Shown: positions 34,394 through 47,584 of the stretch, in pieces
Numbering within the stretch: the stretch's first letter is position 1
How the letters are laid out: the number at the start of each line of letters is the position of its first letter
Source of the DNA: Linnemannia schmuckeri
Taxonomy: Eukaryota; Mortierellomycota; Mortierellomycetes; Mortierellales; Mortierellaceae
Direction of reading: 5' to 3'
Length of the DNA stretch: 64,000 nucleotides
Assembly (NCBI GenBank): GCA_029449235.1
Contig: JANATG010000001.1
Location: forward strand, 1,612,001-1,676,000
The notes under the pieces: model-generated
Database searches by the model: none
Told to the model about the DNA's origin: nothing
Seen by the model: only the letters and a program-made list of their open reading frames with translations
Translations under genes and position numbers: made by a program

Positions 34394-35935
34394 CTAGACA
34401 CCGCTGTCAGAAGAGGCTAATGAGGACAGACTCATGCTCTCCATCGCACGGGCAGTTGCAGTAGTGGGCGACAGAAGCGACAAAGGGATCATCGAGTCCA
34501 TGGAGAAGGGAGAGCACGACACAGTAGCAGCAGAGGCGACGATGGTATCCACCGCCAAGTTGAGAGCCCGAGCACCAGTGTCAGAACTACCAACAATCTT
34601 GTCGCCGGTCTTGTCCTCCACCTTGACTTCAACATTGTCCTGGTCGCCAAAGTTGGCGTACTCGGCAAAGTCAATGATGGGGTCCTCAAGGCCAGGGGTT
34701 GGATACATATACTCCGAAAACAACATTGGGCTGGGATGGATATGAGGACCAGTAGGGAGGGCTCCAAAGGCACCCACCAAGGCTGAGGCGGGCCACTGGT
34801 AGTCCGACCGAGGCAGACACTCGGGTTCAAAGTTCTCCATTGTATAGGGAGATGTGAAGGTGGTGTCGAAGAAGAGTGGCTCGTGTGATTGGAAGGGAGA
34901 CGATCTTGGTCGACCATGGGTCTCGACACGCTCAGACGGGGGAAAGGACTTCTGGTTGATATCTGTTGAACATAATGTCATCCTCTTGTCTTCGTAGTCA
35001 CTATCGTCAGAGCCGTACTCTTCCTCGTCTTCACCTCCATCTTCTTCGTCCTCGTCCTCATTATCGTCTCCTGAGGAGAGAGACGTATCCGAGAAATCGA
35101 GGTCCTCAAAGTCCACACAGGTATCGCTGGCACCCTCGCGACTCTTGGACGACGATATGGATGTCACCGAGCGGGTTGATGTAGACGACTTGAGGGCCTT
35201 GGAGGGACGAGACGAACGGTCAGATTGGGTGCTGAAGAAAAGCGAAGATGGAGCTCCCATGGAGACAGAGGACTTAGAGTCGGAGGAGCTGAGCGACTTG
35301 ACCCGAGCGTGGGAAGGCTTCTCTCTGTAGCCGCAAGGAGAAAATCGCTCAGGGCGCTGGATGTTGCGTTTGGGGCGGTTGGCGGGGGCAGACATTTCCT
35401 CGGGTGGAGGAGAAGGCGAGGAGGACGCCGAAGGCGATGGAGAAGGAGTAGCCAAGGCCGAAAGATCAAACGATCTCGAGGTTCTCTTCTTGGGAGCAAT
35501 ATGCGTAGGTCGCTTACTGCTGCTCTTTCTCAAACATCCGACCTGGACAGGAAGGATGCTAGCGGCCTCCTTGGCAGCCTGAGCCGCCGCAGCCTGCAAG
35601 GCACGAGCACGCTTGCCGGTACCACGCTTGGCCGGGGTGAACTTGTAGTTGGGGTGCCTGAGTTTGTGTTCCTCCTCGGCCCTCTTGGCCAGATCGGCAT
35701 AATACTTCCGTCGCTCAAGGGTCTCATTCCTCCAAGAGATGGCCAGCTTGGCAGAGAGGGCGGTCGCAACTAAGCCAGGATAATGGACTGCATGCTCCTT
35801 GCGATAGATTAGGAAGGAGTTTGGAGGTCGAGGGATCTTTTTGTGCATAACCGAAGATAAAGATGATGAGCCCTTGGATTTTTTGGCTTTGGGAGAGGTG
35901 CTATTCTGGGTGGACTGAGCGTCGGCAAATTGCAT
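34394..35935 (-). CDS. MATA-type HMG-box transcription factor
   Basis: Nuclear DNA-binding protein, 513 residues, no intron. The HMG box at residues about 33-102 reads IPRPPNSFLIYRKEHA, LSAKLAISWRNETLERRKYY and AEEEHKLRHPNYKF, the sequence-specific fungal MATA/SOX type. A basic extension (PAKRGTGKRARA) may serve as nuclear localisation signal. The rest is Ser/Pro-rich, with an acidic run (about residues 290-315: DEDEEDGGEDEEE) that could activate transcription. Such factors include mating-type and Ste11/Rfg1-like regulators. The neighbours here are not the triose-phosphate transporter and RNA helicase that flank the Mucoromycota sex locus, so there is no support for a mating-type assignment. 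Confidence 0.85.
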   Translation of the reverse strand: MQFADAQSTQNSTSPKAKKSKGSSSLSSVMHKKIPRPPNSFLIYRKEHAVHYPGLVATALSAKLAISWRNETLERRKYYADLAKRAEEEHKLRHPNYKFTPAKRGTGKRARALQAAAAQAAKEAASILPVQVGCLRKSSSKRPTHIAPKKRTSRSFDLSALATPSPSPSASSSPSPPPEEMSAPANRPKRNIQRPERFSPCGYREKPSHARVKSLSSSDSKSSVSMGAPSSLFFSTQSDRSSRPSKALKSSTSTRSVTSISSSKSREGASDTCVDFEDLDFSDTSLSSGDDNEDEDEEDGGEDEEEYGSDDSDYEDKRMTLCSTDINQKSFPPSERVETHGRPRSSPFQSHEPLFFDTTFTSPYTMENFEPECLPRSDYQWPASALVGAFGALPTGPHIHPSPMLFSEYMYPTPGLEDPIIDFAEYANFGDQDNVEVKVEDKTGDKIVGSSDTGARALNLAVDTIVASAATVSCSPFSMDSMIPLSLLSPTTATARAMESMSLSSLASSDSGV

Positions 35936-38527
35936 CCTGATGGTGAAGTGCAGATCGGGATGTCTGAGTGTGAATGTTAATGTAAGTGCTGCGCAGGTGT
36001 GTGTGCAGGTGTCTGTAAGGTTAAATTTGGAGGGAAAGTGAAAGAGGTCTACTGTGAGTGTGTGTCCGTGGAAGATATGGAGGTGGAGGTGGTTGTTGAG
36101 ATGAGGAAGAGTGAAGAGGATGATGAGGAGACAGAAATGTGGACAGGTCGTTCAATCTTTTTATACACATCCACGAGAAGGCTAATGAGGATTAGCAATT
36201 CGAAGACGAGGTGGATGTGTACACTCTTAAGCCTTCCATGAGTTTTTTGAATACTGTGTCCATTTCATCTAGAATGTCAGAGGGGTTGAGTAAAAAGAGG
36301 CGAAGAATTATTTGTCGAATATGGTATGGGTTTGTTTTGTTTGTTTGTTTGTTTGTTTTGCTGGCTTTTTTTTTAAAAAAACCCAAAACCCCCCTCCTGC
36401 TCCAAAAGTGAGAGGCTAAAAAATAAAATTAAAGGTCAATTGTGCTACGATGGCCAAAGCAAATATAGTGCGTTGACTAATGTTCTACTTTTTCATTACT
36501 TCACACTCGCACCTGATTTTCAGCGAAAGTTGAGGACAGCATGGACAGAAATCAAGATAGCCAAGGTCGATGAAACACGCATTTTTTTAAAAGCAAAGAG
36601 CCAGAAAGTGGACCCTTGCTTGTTCAATCGTGCTCTTCAGTTCGCCATGCTACTCAGTCGTCACCAAGGTCATTTCTATATTATTTTTTTTCGCTTCTTC
36701 GTTACTTGACGGGGGTTTCTATATTTAATGATATGGCTACCCTGCTTGATGCTGAGTTCTTTCTTTCCTTCCATGACAACGTATCCACGAATGGGAATCG
36801 TCACTCACTCACTCAAGTAAAGACTTTGATCGCCAAACTGGGCTACCTTTCATTTTTCTAATTTCCTCCTTTTCAATTAAGAATCCTTTCTCATCATCTC
36901 TTTACTATTGAAAAAAAAAGAACAATTGTATAGAAAAAACAGGCGACACAGACAATAACAGAAAACATCTTCCCTCCATACCTCCACAAGAAGAACTATT
37001 TCGACCATATTAACTACCAACCGAAAGAAAGGGGTAAGAAAAAAAAAAAGACATCGCGGAAGAAAAGACGCGGTGCAAAACACAATTGATCAGAACTTCA
37101 AATCCACATGCTTAGCCACTCCCTCTTCTCTGTCTCCCTCATTGCACAGTCCTGACTTCGTGTCCGGCTCTATCCAAGTGGAGGGAAGTAGCTAGTGGTG
37201 GTGCACGAACTCCATGACTTTGTATACGATAACAACAAACAAAACATGAGCCATCTCAAAAATAACCTGCCTCCTATGTCCTCACTCTCCCGTTGATCCC
37301 TGCCAAACTTATTCTTGCAAACCATGCTCTCATCTCGTCGCTTTGAAATGAACAATAAAACAACCACATTATGAAACGCTGTTATCAGGGCATTGTTCAA
37401 TGTGAGAGAAGGAGAGGAAAGACAATATGGAGGGAGTGGAGGAGGAGAAGGGAAGAGGAGCGAAAATAACAATTACTATTGTGAAGCACGACTGGATGGA
37501 AAGGTGAAGGAAGGGTGGTAACACATGGCATGACATGACATGTCATGGGAGCTTTTCCCATTTCCGGGTGTTAAAGGACTCTAGGAATCAAGGATATTAA
37601 TTCGTACCTGACAGGGGATGACTCTTTGCCTCGGACAGGGCTTTCAGAAGGTTAAAAAACACCAAACATCATACTCGCCTCTCCATCGTTAATCCTTTTC
37701 TCTCTCTTCCTATCCATTCTCTCCACGTCCATGTTTCTTTTTCTGTCAATTATCTCACTTGCTCAGTCCATATCGATATCTGAGTACCAACCATCTAATT
37801 TCGTTTCGCCTCCGCATTCTCACGATACACACCTTCGCTCAATATCGGCATTTCCCCTTTACCCGTTTATTAGTTCCTCTATTTGACGTGCACTCATCAA
37901 GGAGAAAGTAGTGTGGCGACTAACTAGAAGGTACAAGGCCCTGATTGCAGTAGAGCGCCCAATGAGCAAAAAATAATAATATCAGTGCATTCGAAAATAG
38001 ACCCTTCAAATGTTTGTTGACTCGATTGCGCTTCAATGCTGTGGGTGTGTTTTAACTTTTTTTCTTTGCTTCCCAAAGATGGAAAGCGCTTTTTTTTATT
38101 TTTGGAAGAAATGAAGGATGCATTTCATTTTTACGAAACAGCTCTCACAAGCTTCAACTCCCTGGCATCATTCTCTCCTCTCGACGAATGTTTGCAGATT
38201 TTCCCTTTCATTCATTCGCACAAGGTACATCAACATTCAGAGTAGAAATTAATATTACCACTCTATCCTTGTTCACCTTCAACTTCACCGGTGCCGCAAG
38301 AAAAAAAAGATTCTAAATAATTGAATGGATCCCATGTCCATTAATACATTTATTCTTTCTGGTTGTGATATTTTACAAACAAATATCCTTTCTCGTTCAC
38401 ATCCAAGAAAAGTTTGAGGAGGGGTAGAGAATCAGGGCAGTCAGTCGCAAAGGTTAAGATGGGGATAGGGGGCTGGGACATAAAAAAAAACGGCGCAGGA
38501 CTAAAAATCAAAACAAAAAAAGACAAC
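35936..38527. other. 2.6 kb intergenic region upstream of HMG-box gene
   Basis: No supportable gene. It carries the HMG-box promoter on its left and the coronin 3' end on its right (minus-strand AATAAA at 38349-38354). Notable elements are a TTTG repeat at about 36329-36359 and a perfect 14-bp palindrome at 37534-37547. Short open frames lack homology and codon character. Confidence 0.5.
37534..37547. repeat. 14-bp perfect palindrome
   Basis: CATGACATGTCATG is self-complementary. It sits about 1.6 kb upstream of the HMG-box start codon, with no other annotated role. Confidence 0.7.
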
Positions 38528-41108
38528 TTATGCGGAAGAAAGCTGCTCCAGTTGAACCTCCAAAAGACGGATCTTAACGTCCTTCTGGGCAATCTGGTTC
38601 TTGAGATCATCGTTCTCCTGGCGCAACTTGTGGTATGCCTCCTGATAATCTTTGTCGCTCTTGAGAGGTGCAACAATGTCTTCGGCAGCCTGGGCTGCAA
38701 CACTGGCAACGAACTCCTTCTTGACCGAGGCTGTGAAACCCTTCTCAAGCGAAACCAACTTGGGATCCGCTGTCTCGCCTCCGAACCAGGCATCAGCAGT
38801 CAAAGCTGGCTCATCACCAATGCAGTCAGGGAACAAGTCGCTCTGGAACGAATCCGACTATCATCCATGAGATAAAGATAAAGATGTACATGTTAGAACG
38901 TGGAGTGAATATCAAGGGAGAGATGACGTGCGAAATAAGAAATAAAGTAGGTACCTTGCGTGGAACGGTGAAGGAGATGGGCTCGACAATACCGTTAGAG
39001 ACCTTGTAGGCTCTGGCAATCTCGCAGTCGTTGACGTTCAAGCCACGCTTGGGCATGAAGCCAAGACCACGCTGAGGAACGTTCGAGCTGTACTCGGACA
39101 ACAAGAACATCTCATCGTTCTCATACTCGTAGTAACGAATGTTACCATCACTATGAGGTTTGAAAAGCATACGTCCGCGTGTAAGTAAATCTTTACGGAG
39201 AAAAATACCTGGATGTCATATCAAGAATAGCAACAGCTAAACTTACCCCTTTCCGGCCAAATAGAGCATGTTGCTGTCGCCGTCGTAGAAGGGCATGATG
39301 ACTCCTGAGGAGGTATCCAAGTTGTTGGTCTTGAGGGGAGTGGCGAGGTTGGCAGTGTCCCAGACATAGACTTGACGATCCGACATCTTGGAAAATCCAG
39401 TGGTGGCAATGCGGTCAGTGTTGCCCATCCAAACAACACGGGATCCCTTAACTCCAGCATGTCCATCAGCAATCTATTGGTATTTTACATTAAGAAAAAC
39501 ATTTGTTGGAGTTTAAGGGCGTGTTTTGCCTTTCAACGCAAACAGTTGACAAAAAAAAGCTTTTTTCCTCAAAAGAAGGGTTCCTTACCTGGACGACTTT
39601 GTTGCTTCTGACGTCAAAGACGCGCAACTTCTTGTCACGGCAGGTGGTCGCAACCAAGGTACCGTTGTAGTTCCAGGTGACACCCTGAACGACCTCCATG
39701 TGTCCAGTAATCTCTTGCTTCTCGACTCCCTTCTCAACATCCCAGAGCTTCATGGTCAAATCAGCCGAGGCAGACAGGAGGACGTTCTCAGCAACGGGGT
39801 TGAAGAGGACCTGTCCGACCTTGCGACCGTGAGAATTAAGGCGAACGACAGGCTCAATGTCGACCTCGCCAATCTCATCGGGAATAGAGTAGAGGAAAAC
39901 CTTGCTGTCCTCTGCTCCCGAGGCAATCAAGTTGTCGTTGAAGGGCGAAAAGTCGGTATCGAGAACAGCAGCCGAGTGACCGCGGTAAAGGGGAAGAGCA
40001 TCCGAAATCTTGCCTATCAATTTTTTTGTATAATACTGAGAAGTGTTAGAGTCACGACTACAAAAGAGGAAGAAATGTTCTCCTTCTATCCACCCATTCG
40101 CAAAGTACACACCCAAACGCCGTTGTCCTATGTTGGGCTGTTTGATGTCTTTTAGCTGTCCAGTTCAATTCAATGCAGTTAAGACTGCAGTAAGAGACAT
40201 TACTGTAAGAGCAATCCCTTTATTGCTCCATTTTGGTTGCAGATCCAACGCAACTGACAGATTGTCGGACTGTGTCGTCAAGGAAGGGGGTCGTTCGAAC
40301 ATACAGCGTGCCATTTTTCTCTCACATTCACGTTCCTGAACGACCACCACAACACATCCATGCCATTTCGAAAGCCACAAAAAGAACAACTTACCAGTCA
40401 TGGACAGGGGGATGACAGCAAAGGCTCCTCCACCGCTCGAATTCCAGTTCAACGAAAAGAATTTCTATATTGTTTTTTAGTCCGTAAGTCAAGAATCCGT
40501 TCAGGGCATGTTAGAACTCACTTTTTATCACACAACAACTCGTTGCTATCATAGCTATCATAAACAAAACAACTCTTGTGTCGAAGGCGCATATCCTTCC
40601 GCAATCGTATAACTCGGGGGTTAAGAGAAAGATGACAGAGTGAACGAATAAGAATAACGGGGACCACTTACAGGGTTGACCTTGACCAAGTTGGTATCCC
40701 AGGCATTGCCGGAGACCTTGACGTTGTCATAGCTGAGCTCACGTCTAGCGGCGGTACCATAGACGTGTCTAATGTAAACAATGAGAAAATACAACAAGAG
40801 TTGTCCAGGTGTCAATAGTTGTTTGCAGGTTAGAAAACAGTCGTCTGGTGAAAGCTGGGTTCATTCCTAGGGTATCTAGTTGCTTCCATGTCTTCCTTTT
40901 GCAGGTTCAACTTCTTTTTGCTGTTTTGTTTTTTTTTGTTGTTTTTCCCGCGTTGTCTGATTATTTATGCACACGACACTATTTGGTGGAATGAGGCCTA
41001 CGGGGAAGCGGGCAGGAGAAAATAGCTTTCCTTGGTCCTGTCAGGCTAATCGTGCGTCTTCTGTCCTTTTTCGTACCTGTACTTGGAAGCACGAACGAAA
41101 CGAGACAT
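38528..41108 (-). CDS. CRN1: Coronin (actin-binding WD40 protein)
   Basis: Actin-filament regulator acting with Arp2/3 and cofilin at cortical patches. Exons 41108-41077, 40768-40672, 40464-40395, 40013-39589, 39473-39247, 39150-38955 and 38857-38528 give 458 residues, a typical short coronin. The N-terminus SRFVRASKYRHVYG is the coronin signature. A seven-bladed WD40 propeller follows (YRGHSAAVLDTDFSPFNDN, SASADLTMKLWDV, TTCRDKKLRVFDVR, DRQVYVWDTANL), then the coronin extension PKRGLNVNDCEIARAYK. The last 40 residues form a leucine-zipper-like coiled coil (LRQENDDLKNQIAQKD) for oligomerisation. All six introns (96-381 nt) are GT-AG and phase-consistent. Yeast Crn1's long unique and microtubule-binding insert is absent. 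Confidence 0.95.
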
Positions 41109-42553
41109 CTATTAAGTTGGAGAAAAACGCGTCGTAAGGAAGAAAAGAGAGGTTAGCATTTTCAAGGTTGCTGTGTCTTCGATTCCTTGTCAGCGTTTCC
41201 TCTCTTCTTGAAGGTATGATGCATGCCCTGAAGTTGACATGGTCGGCTGATGAGAAAACAGACTTCCGTTTCTTGTCTTGCGTGGTCATCAATACACTCC
41301 AGTTGAACAATCGCGCGAGCAAGGACACAGTCTAGGTGAAGATGAAGAACACACGATGATGCCACACCCTCTTGTGTCTGGTCGTGGGGAATCAGAAGTA
41401 ACCTGGCCAGCACACGAGGAAGAAGACTCAAGGGCAGAGAAAGAAGGGGGACACGTACGTTGAGGATATACCAAGGGGAAGAGAGGAAGAGAGTCGGGTG
41501 GAATGAGGGGGTATGCTGCAGGAAGTAAGGCAGGAAGGTGAAGGGGGAAAAGACGATGGAGAAGAAGAAAAAGAAAGAGAAAAGAGATGAGGAAAGAGAA
41601 AGGAAGGCAAGTTAAAAAGAGGGCTGGGCGGGACTGGAGGAGGGCAGTCAAAAGAGCCAGTGGAGCTCGCATTGGCTGCAGCAAAAAGGGAAGGGGACAT
41701 GAATTCAAAGACATACTCTCCCAGAGTATCATTGGATGGGCTGACAGACAGCAGCTGGCTATTGATGTTTTCGATGAGGTCAGAACTCAGAACATAAACG
41801 CTATTTTTTTTGTGGGTCCTGAACGGTGGACAACGAGCTGTGGGTTATGTATGAAGTTCGTTTGCAATCGCATTGATATCTTCATACATACTTCAGGTCA
41901 ATTAGTGGTTCCGTCAATGCGGCTAACAGCAACATCTAAATTCCTGTTCGTCTTGGAAGCAGCCCAGTTCTCCACGATTAGCAAATTTGTCAACACGGTT
42001 AGCAAAGTAGTAAACGCACATCTGCCTCACTTCCTGATCTGATCCTAAATCTGTTCCAGTCTGTACTCCTTTCTCACCGTGTCAGATCCAACGACAATTG
42101 ACCCCACAGCACGCCAACCAAATTAGCCAGGCACATCCGCAACATTGGTCTCCGTACACATGCTCATCCGCACCCGCGGCATTTGTTTAATTACGTGGAT
42201 CCAGGAAGAGACAAAGACAAGAATAGAAAGAGTATAGGGCTATGATACAGGATTTATTATCTGTCTGAGCAGGTAAATTGATGGAACAAAATGCTCGCTC
42301 TTTTTTTTCTTCTTTTTTGACCGTGTAGGTTGGTTCCAATTAGGGTGTGCAAGTGTGCAGGTAAAGAAATAACGGGAAAAAGAAAGAAAAAAGAACAATC
42401 AATGGTGTGGTGCTAATTATGGTACATGAGTAAGAAGGAGGCGGCGAAATAGAAATAAGAAAAGGAAGCATACGAGTAAGGAACGAGAAGGAGCAGATAG
42501 AAGCAAAAAAAAAAAAAATACGCGGGACAAAAAGGACAAGGAATGGACGCCTC
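41109..42553. other. Intergenic region upstream of coronin
   Basis: 1.4 kb holding the coronin promoter. Positions about 41460-41640 are purine-rich on plus (CT-rich leader on the coding strand). No gene supported; short frames lack recognisable similarity. Confidence 0.5.
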
Positions 42554-43309
42554 TCAATCGAAATCGATCAGCTCCCGGCTTCTCTCGTTCATAATCTCGG
42601 TCAGACTCAGCACACTAGCCAGAAGGAGGATCTGAAGACCCGCCTTGTCCAGCACATGGGCAGTTGCGGCTGCAAAGATAATCAGTTTGTCAGAGGCACC
42701 AGTATGGCTGCTCTGAAGCTTGGCCACCTTGGTCGCTGGTCCAAGGCTGGTAGAGTGGCACAAGAGAACATCTGATCCAGGTGGGGCCATGATGCCTTGG
42801 CCATTGCCGGCGGTCCACTGGTAGATCTGGCCCTCAAACTCAAAGGCCCAGCAGGTATTGCCATTGCCCGACGGCGAAATGTCGGTCATGAACCGATCAG
42901 GACGATCATACTCCATATCGGACGAATAAGGGATGTTAACCCGTTTGTACTGGAGCGCATTCTTTTCGACGGCCTTCTTGAAGGCGACCATGTCACGGAA
43001 CTGGACGTTGATGTCCTTGGAGTCTGTGGTGAGGTAGAGGTCGAGGAGGTGCTCGCCTTTGGACTTGACCTTGCAGACCTGGTTGCTCTTGTAGTCCTTG
43101 ACGGTCATGTTGCGGTTGCTAGAGTCTGATTTAGATTGGAAGGTGTAACAGTCCTTCTTGTTGTCGGTGGTGCACTTAATCTTTGGGGAAAGGAGGCCAC
43201 CGGCGGTGAGGGTGAAGGTGACGGTGGGGTGGAAGGAGGGGCTGAAGGGGGCAGGATCGGAACGGCTGTTCATGTTGAGCATGGCTGGCGCTGGGCGTGT
43301 GAGAGGCAT
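42554..43309 (-). CDS. Hypothetical protein, possible tubby/LURP-like fold
   Basis: Intron-free 251-residue protein I cannot name with confidence. Alternating beta-strand pattern (VTFTLTAGGLLSPKIKC, CYTFQSKSD, NMTVKDYKSNQVCKVKSKG), then CWAFEFEGQIYQWTAG and a hydrophobic C-terminal helix (GLQILLLASVLSLTEIM) ending NERSRELIDFD. The strand series closed by a long helix resembles tubby C-terminal-like/LURP-one-type proteins that are common in fungi. The start at 43309 is the ATG before PLTRPAPAML; the open frame extends further upstream but through repetitive low-complexity sequence. A large gene-free region lies upstream. Confidence 0.55.
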   Translation of the reverse strand: MPLTRPAPAMLNMNSRSDPAPFSPSFHPTVTFTLTAGGLLSPKIKCTTDNKKDCYTFQSKSDSSNRNMTVKDYKSNQVCKVKSKGEHLLDLYLTTDSKDINVQFRDMVAFKKAVEKNALQYKRVNIPYSSDMEYDRPDRFMTDISPSGNGNTCWAFEFEGQIYQWTAGNGQGIMAPPGSDVLLCHSTSLGPATKVAKLQSSHTGASDKLIIFAAATAHVLDKAGLQILLLASVLSLTEIMNERSRELIDFD

Positions 43310-46300
43310 AATTATGTGCTGGCTGTTGTTGTTTAAGGGAGTGTGTGTATGAGGTATTTGGATATAGGGTATGTAAATGTAATGTATAGGCAGCCTGTAC
43401 GAGGGGAAGAGGGAAAGAGAGAGGAAAGAGATACAGGTCAGAGACAATGCTTTGAGGCAATAAGTGGTGATCATTCAAGATATGTAAATGGCCGTTGATA
43501 ACCTCAACTCTACTTGTCTCGATCTCGAAACTCTCTCACGCCACGCCCTTTATCATCAACATCATCATCATCATCCTCATTTACATGTTGAATATCTATC
43601 TCCATGTACCCGATTGCACTCCTACACACATCCACACGGATACGATCCGCAGAGATACATATCATCGCAACCACTTTACTGCGAATCACTTTTACATGCA
43701 CCCGATTTACACGCTTTTTATCTCTCATCTTCATTCTCACTTCTTATTCATACTCCCCTCCCTGTGCTCTCTCCACCTCTTTTCCTCTTTTCCTCTTTTC
43801 TTGCCCCTGTTGCGACATTGTCACTTAACTGCAGCTGAGCTGTCGCTCTTCGTATTGCCTAGTTGTTACCTGTTATTTGTATTTTTACTCTCCTTGGCCA
43901 ATCACAATCTCGACCCGAGTTGGCAAAAATGCCGTAATCAGATGAAAAGGGTGAAAGACCGTGTCCCCCAGGAAGACTCAACGCCCTCTCTTTCTCTTTT
44001 CTTTTCTTCTCTTTCGCTTCCTTATTTTTCAAGCCCTTTTCGCTATGAAGTAAACAATAACAAAAAAAAGGACGCTGATTCCTCCCTTCGGGTAGATAGT
44101 AAGACGTTTCGAGTCCGTTGGGGATACTTTTTTTATCACTCGCTCGCTCCACTTTCATTCATTGTTTTTTTTTGTTTTTCTTTGAGATTCTCATGGTGAT
44201 ACAAATTATTGACTAAGCGAAGGTTTGAAGCATCTCAAGGAGGGTAAAAGTGCGGGTAAAGGAGAGGGTAAAAGGGGAGGGGCTGTTTTGTGGTTTGAGC
44301 TTAAAGGAAAATGTACCGCTGCTACGTTTCTCCGTTTAGGAGAGGAAGTGAAGAGAAGTGAGAGGGAATTGCAAAAAAAAGATACCCCTTTCGAGATAGG
44401 GGTAATTTTTTTTCTTCATGTGCAAGAAAAAGAATGACTTACCGATCAGTTGTTTTTTTCGATTATCGGTCAAAACTGAGTGAATCGGCCAGAAAGTAGG
44501 AGAATTCAAAGACGGGGGAGGAAGAGAGTGGTGTATTGCCGTAGGTTTGAAAGGTGTGTGGTATGACAGGGATGGTACCTGAAAGAGAAAACCGCTGACA
44601 AGAACAGAGAGGAGAGTGTAAGGGTAAGAAGGAAGGTTGCGGGTTAGGGAGTAGAGAGGTGAAGGAAGAAAAGAAGAAAAAACGTGCTTTTCGGCAGTGA
44701 TCGAGAAATCGAGCTGGTTTATATGTGAGCGAGTGGAGCGGAGAGAAGTGCGAGGAGTGGAATAGAGGGCAAGCGGGCGTGAAAAATAAAATGAGGAAGA
44801 TGATTGTACGTGTGCGGATGAAGCTTGGGTGAGAGGGGGAGAGTAAGAGTAAGAGTGGAGTAGTTGAAGGAGGATAGAATTGAAAGGATTAAGGGACGGC
44901 TGCAGGTGTGAAGGTGTAAGTGTGAAAATGCGAGAGTAGGTATGCAGAGGAAGCAAGGGGAAGAGAAGTAGAAGATGAAGAGTGAAAAGAAAGAAAGAAG
45001 TGAGGAAGAGGATAGAGGAGAAGAAGAGAAGAAGAGAAGTACAGAGAAGGCGAAAAAAAAAGAGAGAAGCCGAAGAAGAAGAAAGAAAGAGGAATTTTAA
45101 AACGTGGAAAGAAAAAAGCAAAGGAAATATATATTGATCGGGATTGAATTGGTTTTATTGACTGACTGATTAACTGGTTAGTTAACTGACTGGTTCGTGG
45201 ATGGTAAGTGGACTGACTCTTTCGTGACCCGACTGCGTACTGCATAAGTGCTATACACATGTGGAAAAAAAATACGCGGAAAGGGGCGAAATGAGAGCAC
45301 TTTTCTGTTTCTCTCTTCTCTCTTTGCCTTTGTCTTTCTGTCTCTGTCTCTGTTGTTTCCTGACTATTATTGCTATTTTCTTTTCCTGGTTGGTTGCCTC
45401 TGTTTGCGTGTTCATTGTTGACAACTGTTGCTGTTTGCTGTCGCAACTGTTGTTCCCACTACATCTCATCCCATAGGTGAGAAAAAAAATCCCTTGTTTG
45501 CCTTGTCTGCTCATTGTTCCCTTGTTTGTCTCGCTAATTATCGTTTCTTTCTCTTGCCCCCTCTGTTTTTGACTACCCATCACACCTTGAAATGAACAAG
45601 GCAAGAAGTGTTCAATGGCGGGAATCGACAATCGATCAAAGGAACAAAGGCAATCAACTCAAGACATCATATGTGCCTTAAAGGCTTGCTGTTTGTCTTG
45701 TTGTCTGTCCAACAATCCTTTTCTTGTTTCTCCCTTCCCTTGTCACCCCCTTGTCTCTCAACAAAAATCCCCCCTTTTTCCCTTTTTGTGCTTTTATCCC
45801 TTTCATCATTGTGCAAGAACGTAATGCAGCGGAGAGAAAAAATCACCAGGTTCCATCGTGTATCGCATCGAGCAACAAGCAAACAGAACGTCAAAAAAAG
45901 CAAACAAGCAAGTTTTTAAAAATGAAAACGAGACAAACAAACAAACGAAAAAAATTAGCTTGCGAGATCTACAGGGCGCGAAAAGTAACAAGCGCCAAGG
46001 TCGACTGGTCAAATGAATGGGATACACATAACATACAACTCATTGTCCACAATCCACAACTCCACCTTTACGCCGCACCCGAAGGCGAAATGGAAAAGAA
46101 AACGAAGAAGAAAAAAAGAGTCAGACGGTTGTGGGTTCAACAAAAGGAACAAAGTATGCAGCTTTTCCACGCCCAAAAGAAGGAAGAAGAGAAGAACCTT
46201 CGATAATTATAAAAAAAAAAAGGTTGGGTCAAGTTAAGTTGAGTTACGAGTTGAGCTGAGTTAGGATCGCACGATGGGTTGGGTTGGGATGGAATAGGGT

Positions 46301-47548
46301 ACGGCGCCATCACTTTTCTCTCCGCTTTGTTATTGTTATCCTCGTCTCACTTTTCCCCCAATGCTCCTTTCCGCTCATCCGTCCGTCCGCATCCTCTTCT
46401 TTGACGTTTGCCCTAGCCCCTACCCAACACTCTCGTCTTTTTGGTTACCGGGGGTGTGGCGCCCTCCATTTTTAAGAGTTTGCCTAAGCAAGAAAAAACT
46501 TTTCAACGAAAGCATAGGGCTGTGATACGGAGCACAGTTTGGCCAGACCTTTATTTTTCCTCACTTCATGTGTCACCCTGAGCATGGTGTGTGAGTAGAT
46601 CATCCATGCAAAAAGAAAAACAAGAAAATAAAAAATTGGGCAATATGCAAGTAAGCGTGGGTTTGAAGTGGTACATGGTTGAGACTACGATAACCCGCCG
46701 TTCAGGAACAAGGGACAAGGGACAAGAGACAAGGATAGGATCGTTGAATGGGCGGGATGTATCTTAAACGTACCTATAAAAAAAGTCCCCGACTCGCTTT
46801 CCTCCTTTATTTCGTTCACATCGCGCATGCTTACGGTGGTGGTGGCGATGATGATGGTGGTCGGGTCCACGCCTAGGTCAGGTACGGATGTATGTTTGTA
46901 CTTTGTATTATTCGCGAGAGGGTAAAAACAAGATGGGAGATGAATGAATCTAAGAGCGAGAGGATAGATGTTCTTTGCTGTGTGAATTGTATCGACTCTT
47001 GCTCTTCCTTTCATGTCCTATTCTTGCATTTTATTCCTTTCCTTGCTCCTTGCTCCCTTCCCCTTGCCCTGGGCCATGCATATTGTTTATTTTGTCGACT
47101 CGAACAACAATATATGAAATGTCTCGCATCTCCATCTCCTCTCTCTCCTCTTCTCTCCTCATCTCCAACTACTATTCTGCTTTTCACCCGCTCACTTGCA
47201 TTTCGACATCCAAAACAACAACAAAAGAACGGGAGAAGGTGCGAATACAGTTCTGTGTTTATGTTTTTGGGAAGCAAGTTGAGCCCTCAAAAAGAATAAA
47301 ATCAATAAGAACAAGAAAGAAAGGTCCAAGGGAGAAAGACAGGCTTTCGGGTCACCCTTCCCATCCATAAGCATGCCTCGTCTATCTATCTCGCTTGATT
47401 GGACGATTGAACAAGCAAACAAGGTTTTCTCTTTTCTTCTTCGTCTCTTTCTTCGTTCGCCATTCATCCTTCTTATCCGCTTTAGTTCGTACACATTAGC
47501 GGGGGAAACAACGTGAAGGCTCAATTTGTTTTCTTTTTCTGGTTTCCT

Positions 47549-47552
<4 letters not shown>

Positions 47553-47584
<32 letters not shown>
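47553..47584 (+). repeat. Poly(T)32 tract
   Basis: Thirty-two uninterrupted T within the gene-free region, flanked by CT-rich sequence. Confidence 0.95.

Noticed and set aside
34394..35935. Mating-type (sexM/sexP) locus
   Set aside because: The HMG box is of the right class, but the neighbours are a secreted protein and coronin, not the transporter and helicase that flank Mucoromycota sex loci.
43495..44199. 234-codon plus-strand frame
   Set aside because: Low-complexity Ile/His/Leu/Ser-rich sequence over CT- and CA-rich DNA without recognisable domain.
44336..45631. Overlapping minus-strand frames of up to 261 codons
   Set aside because: Products of a purine-rich tract; Ser/Leu/Phe repeats only, no splice or domain support.
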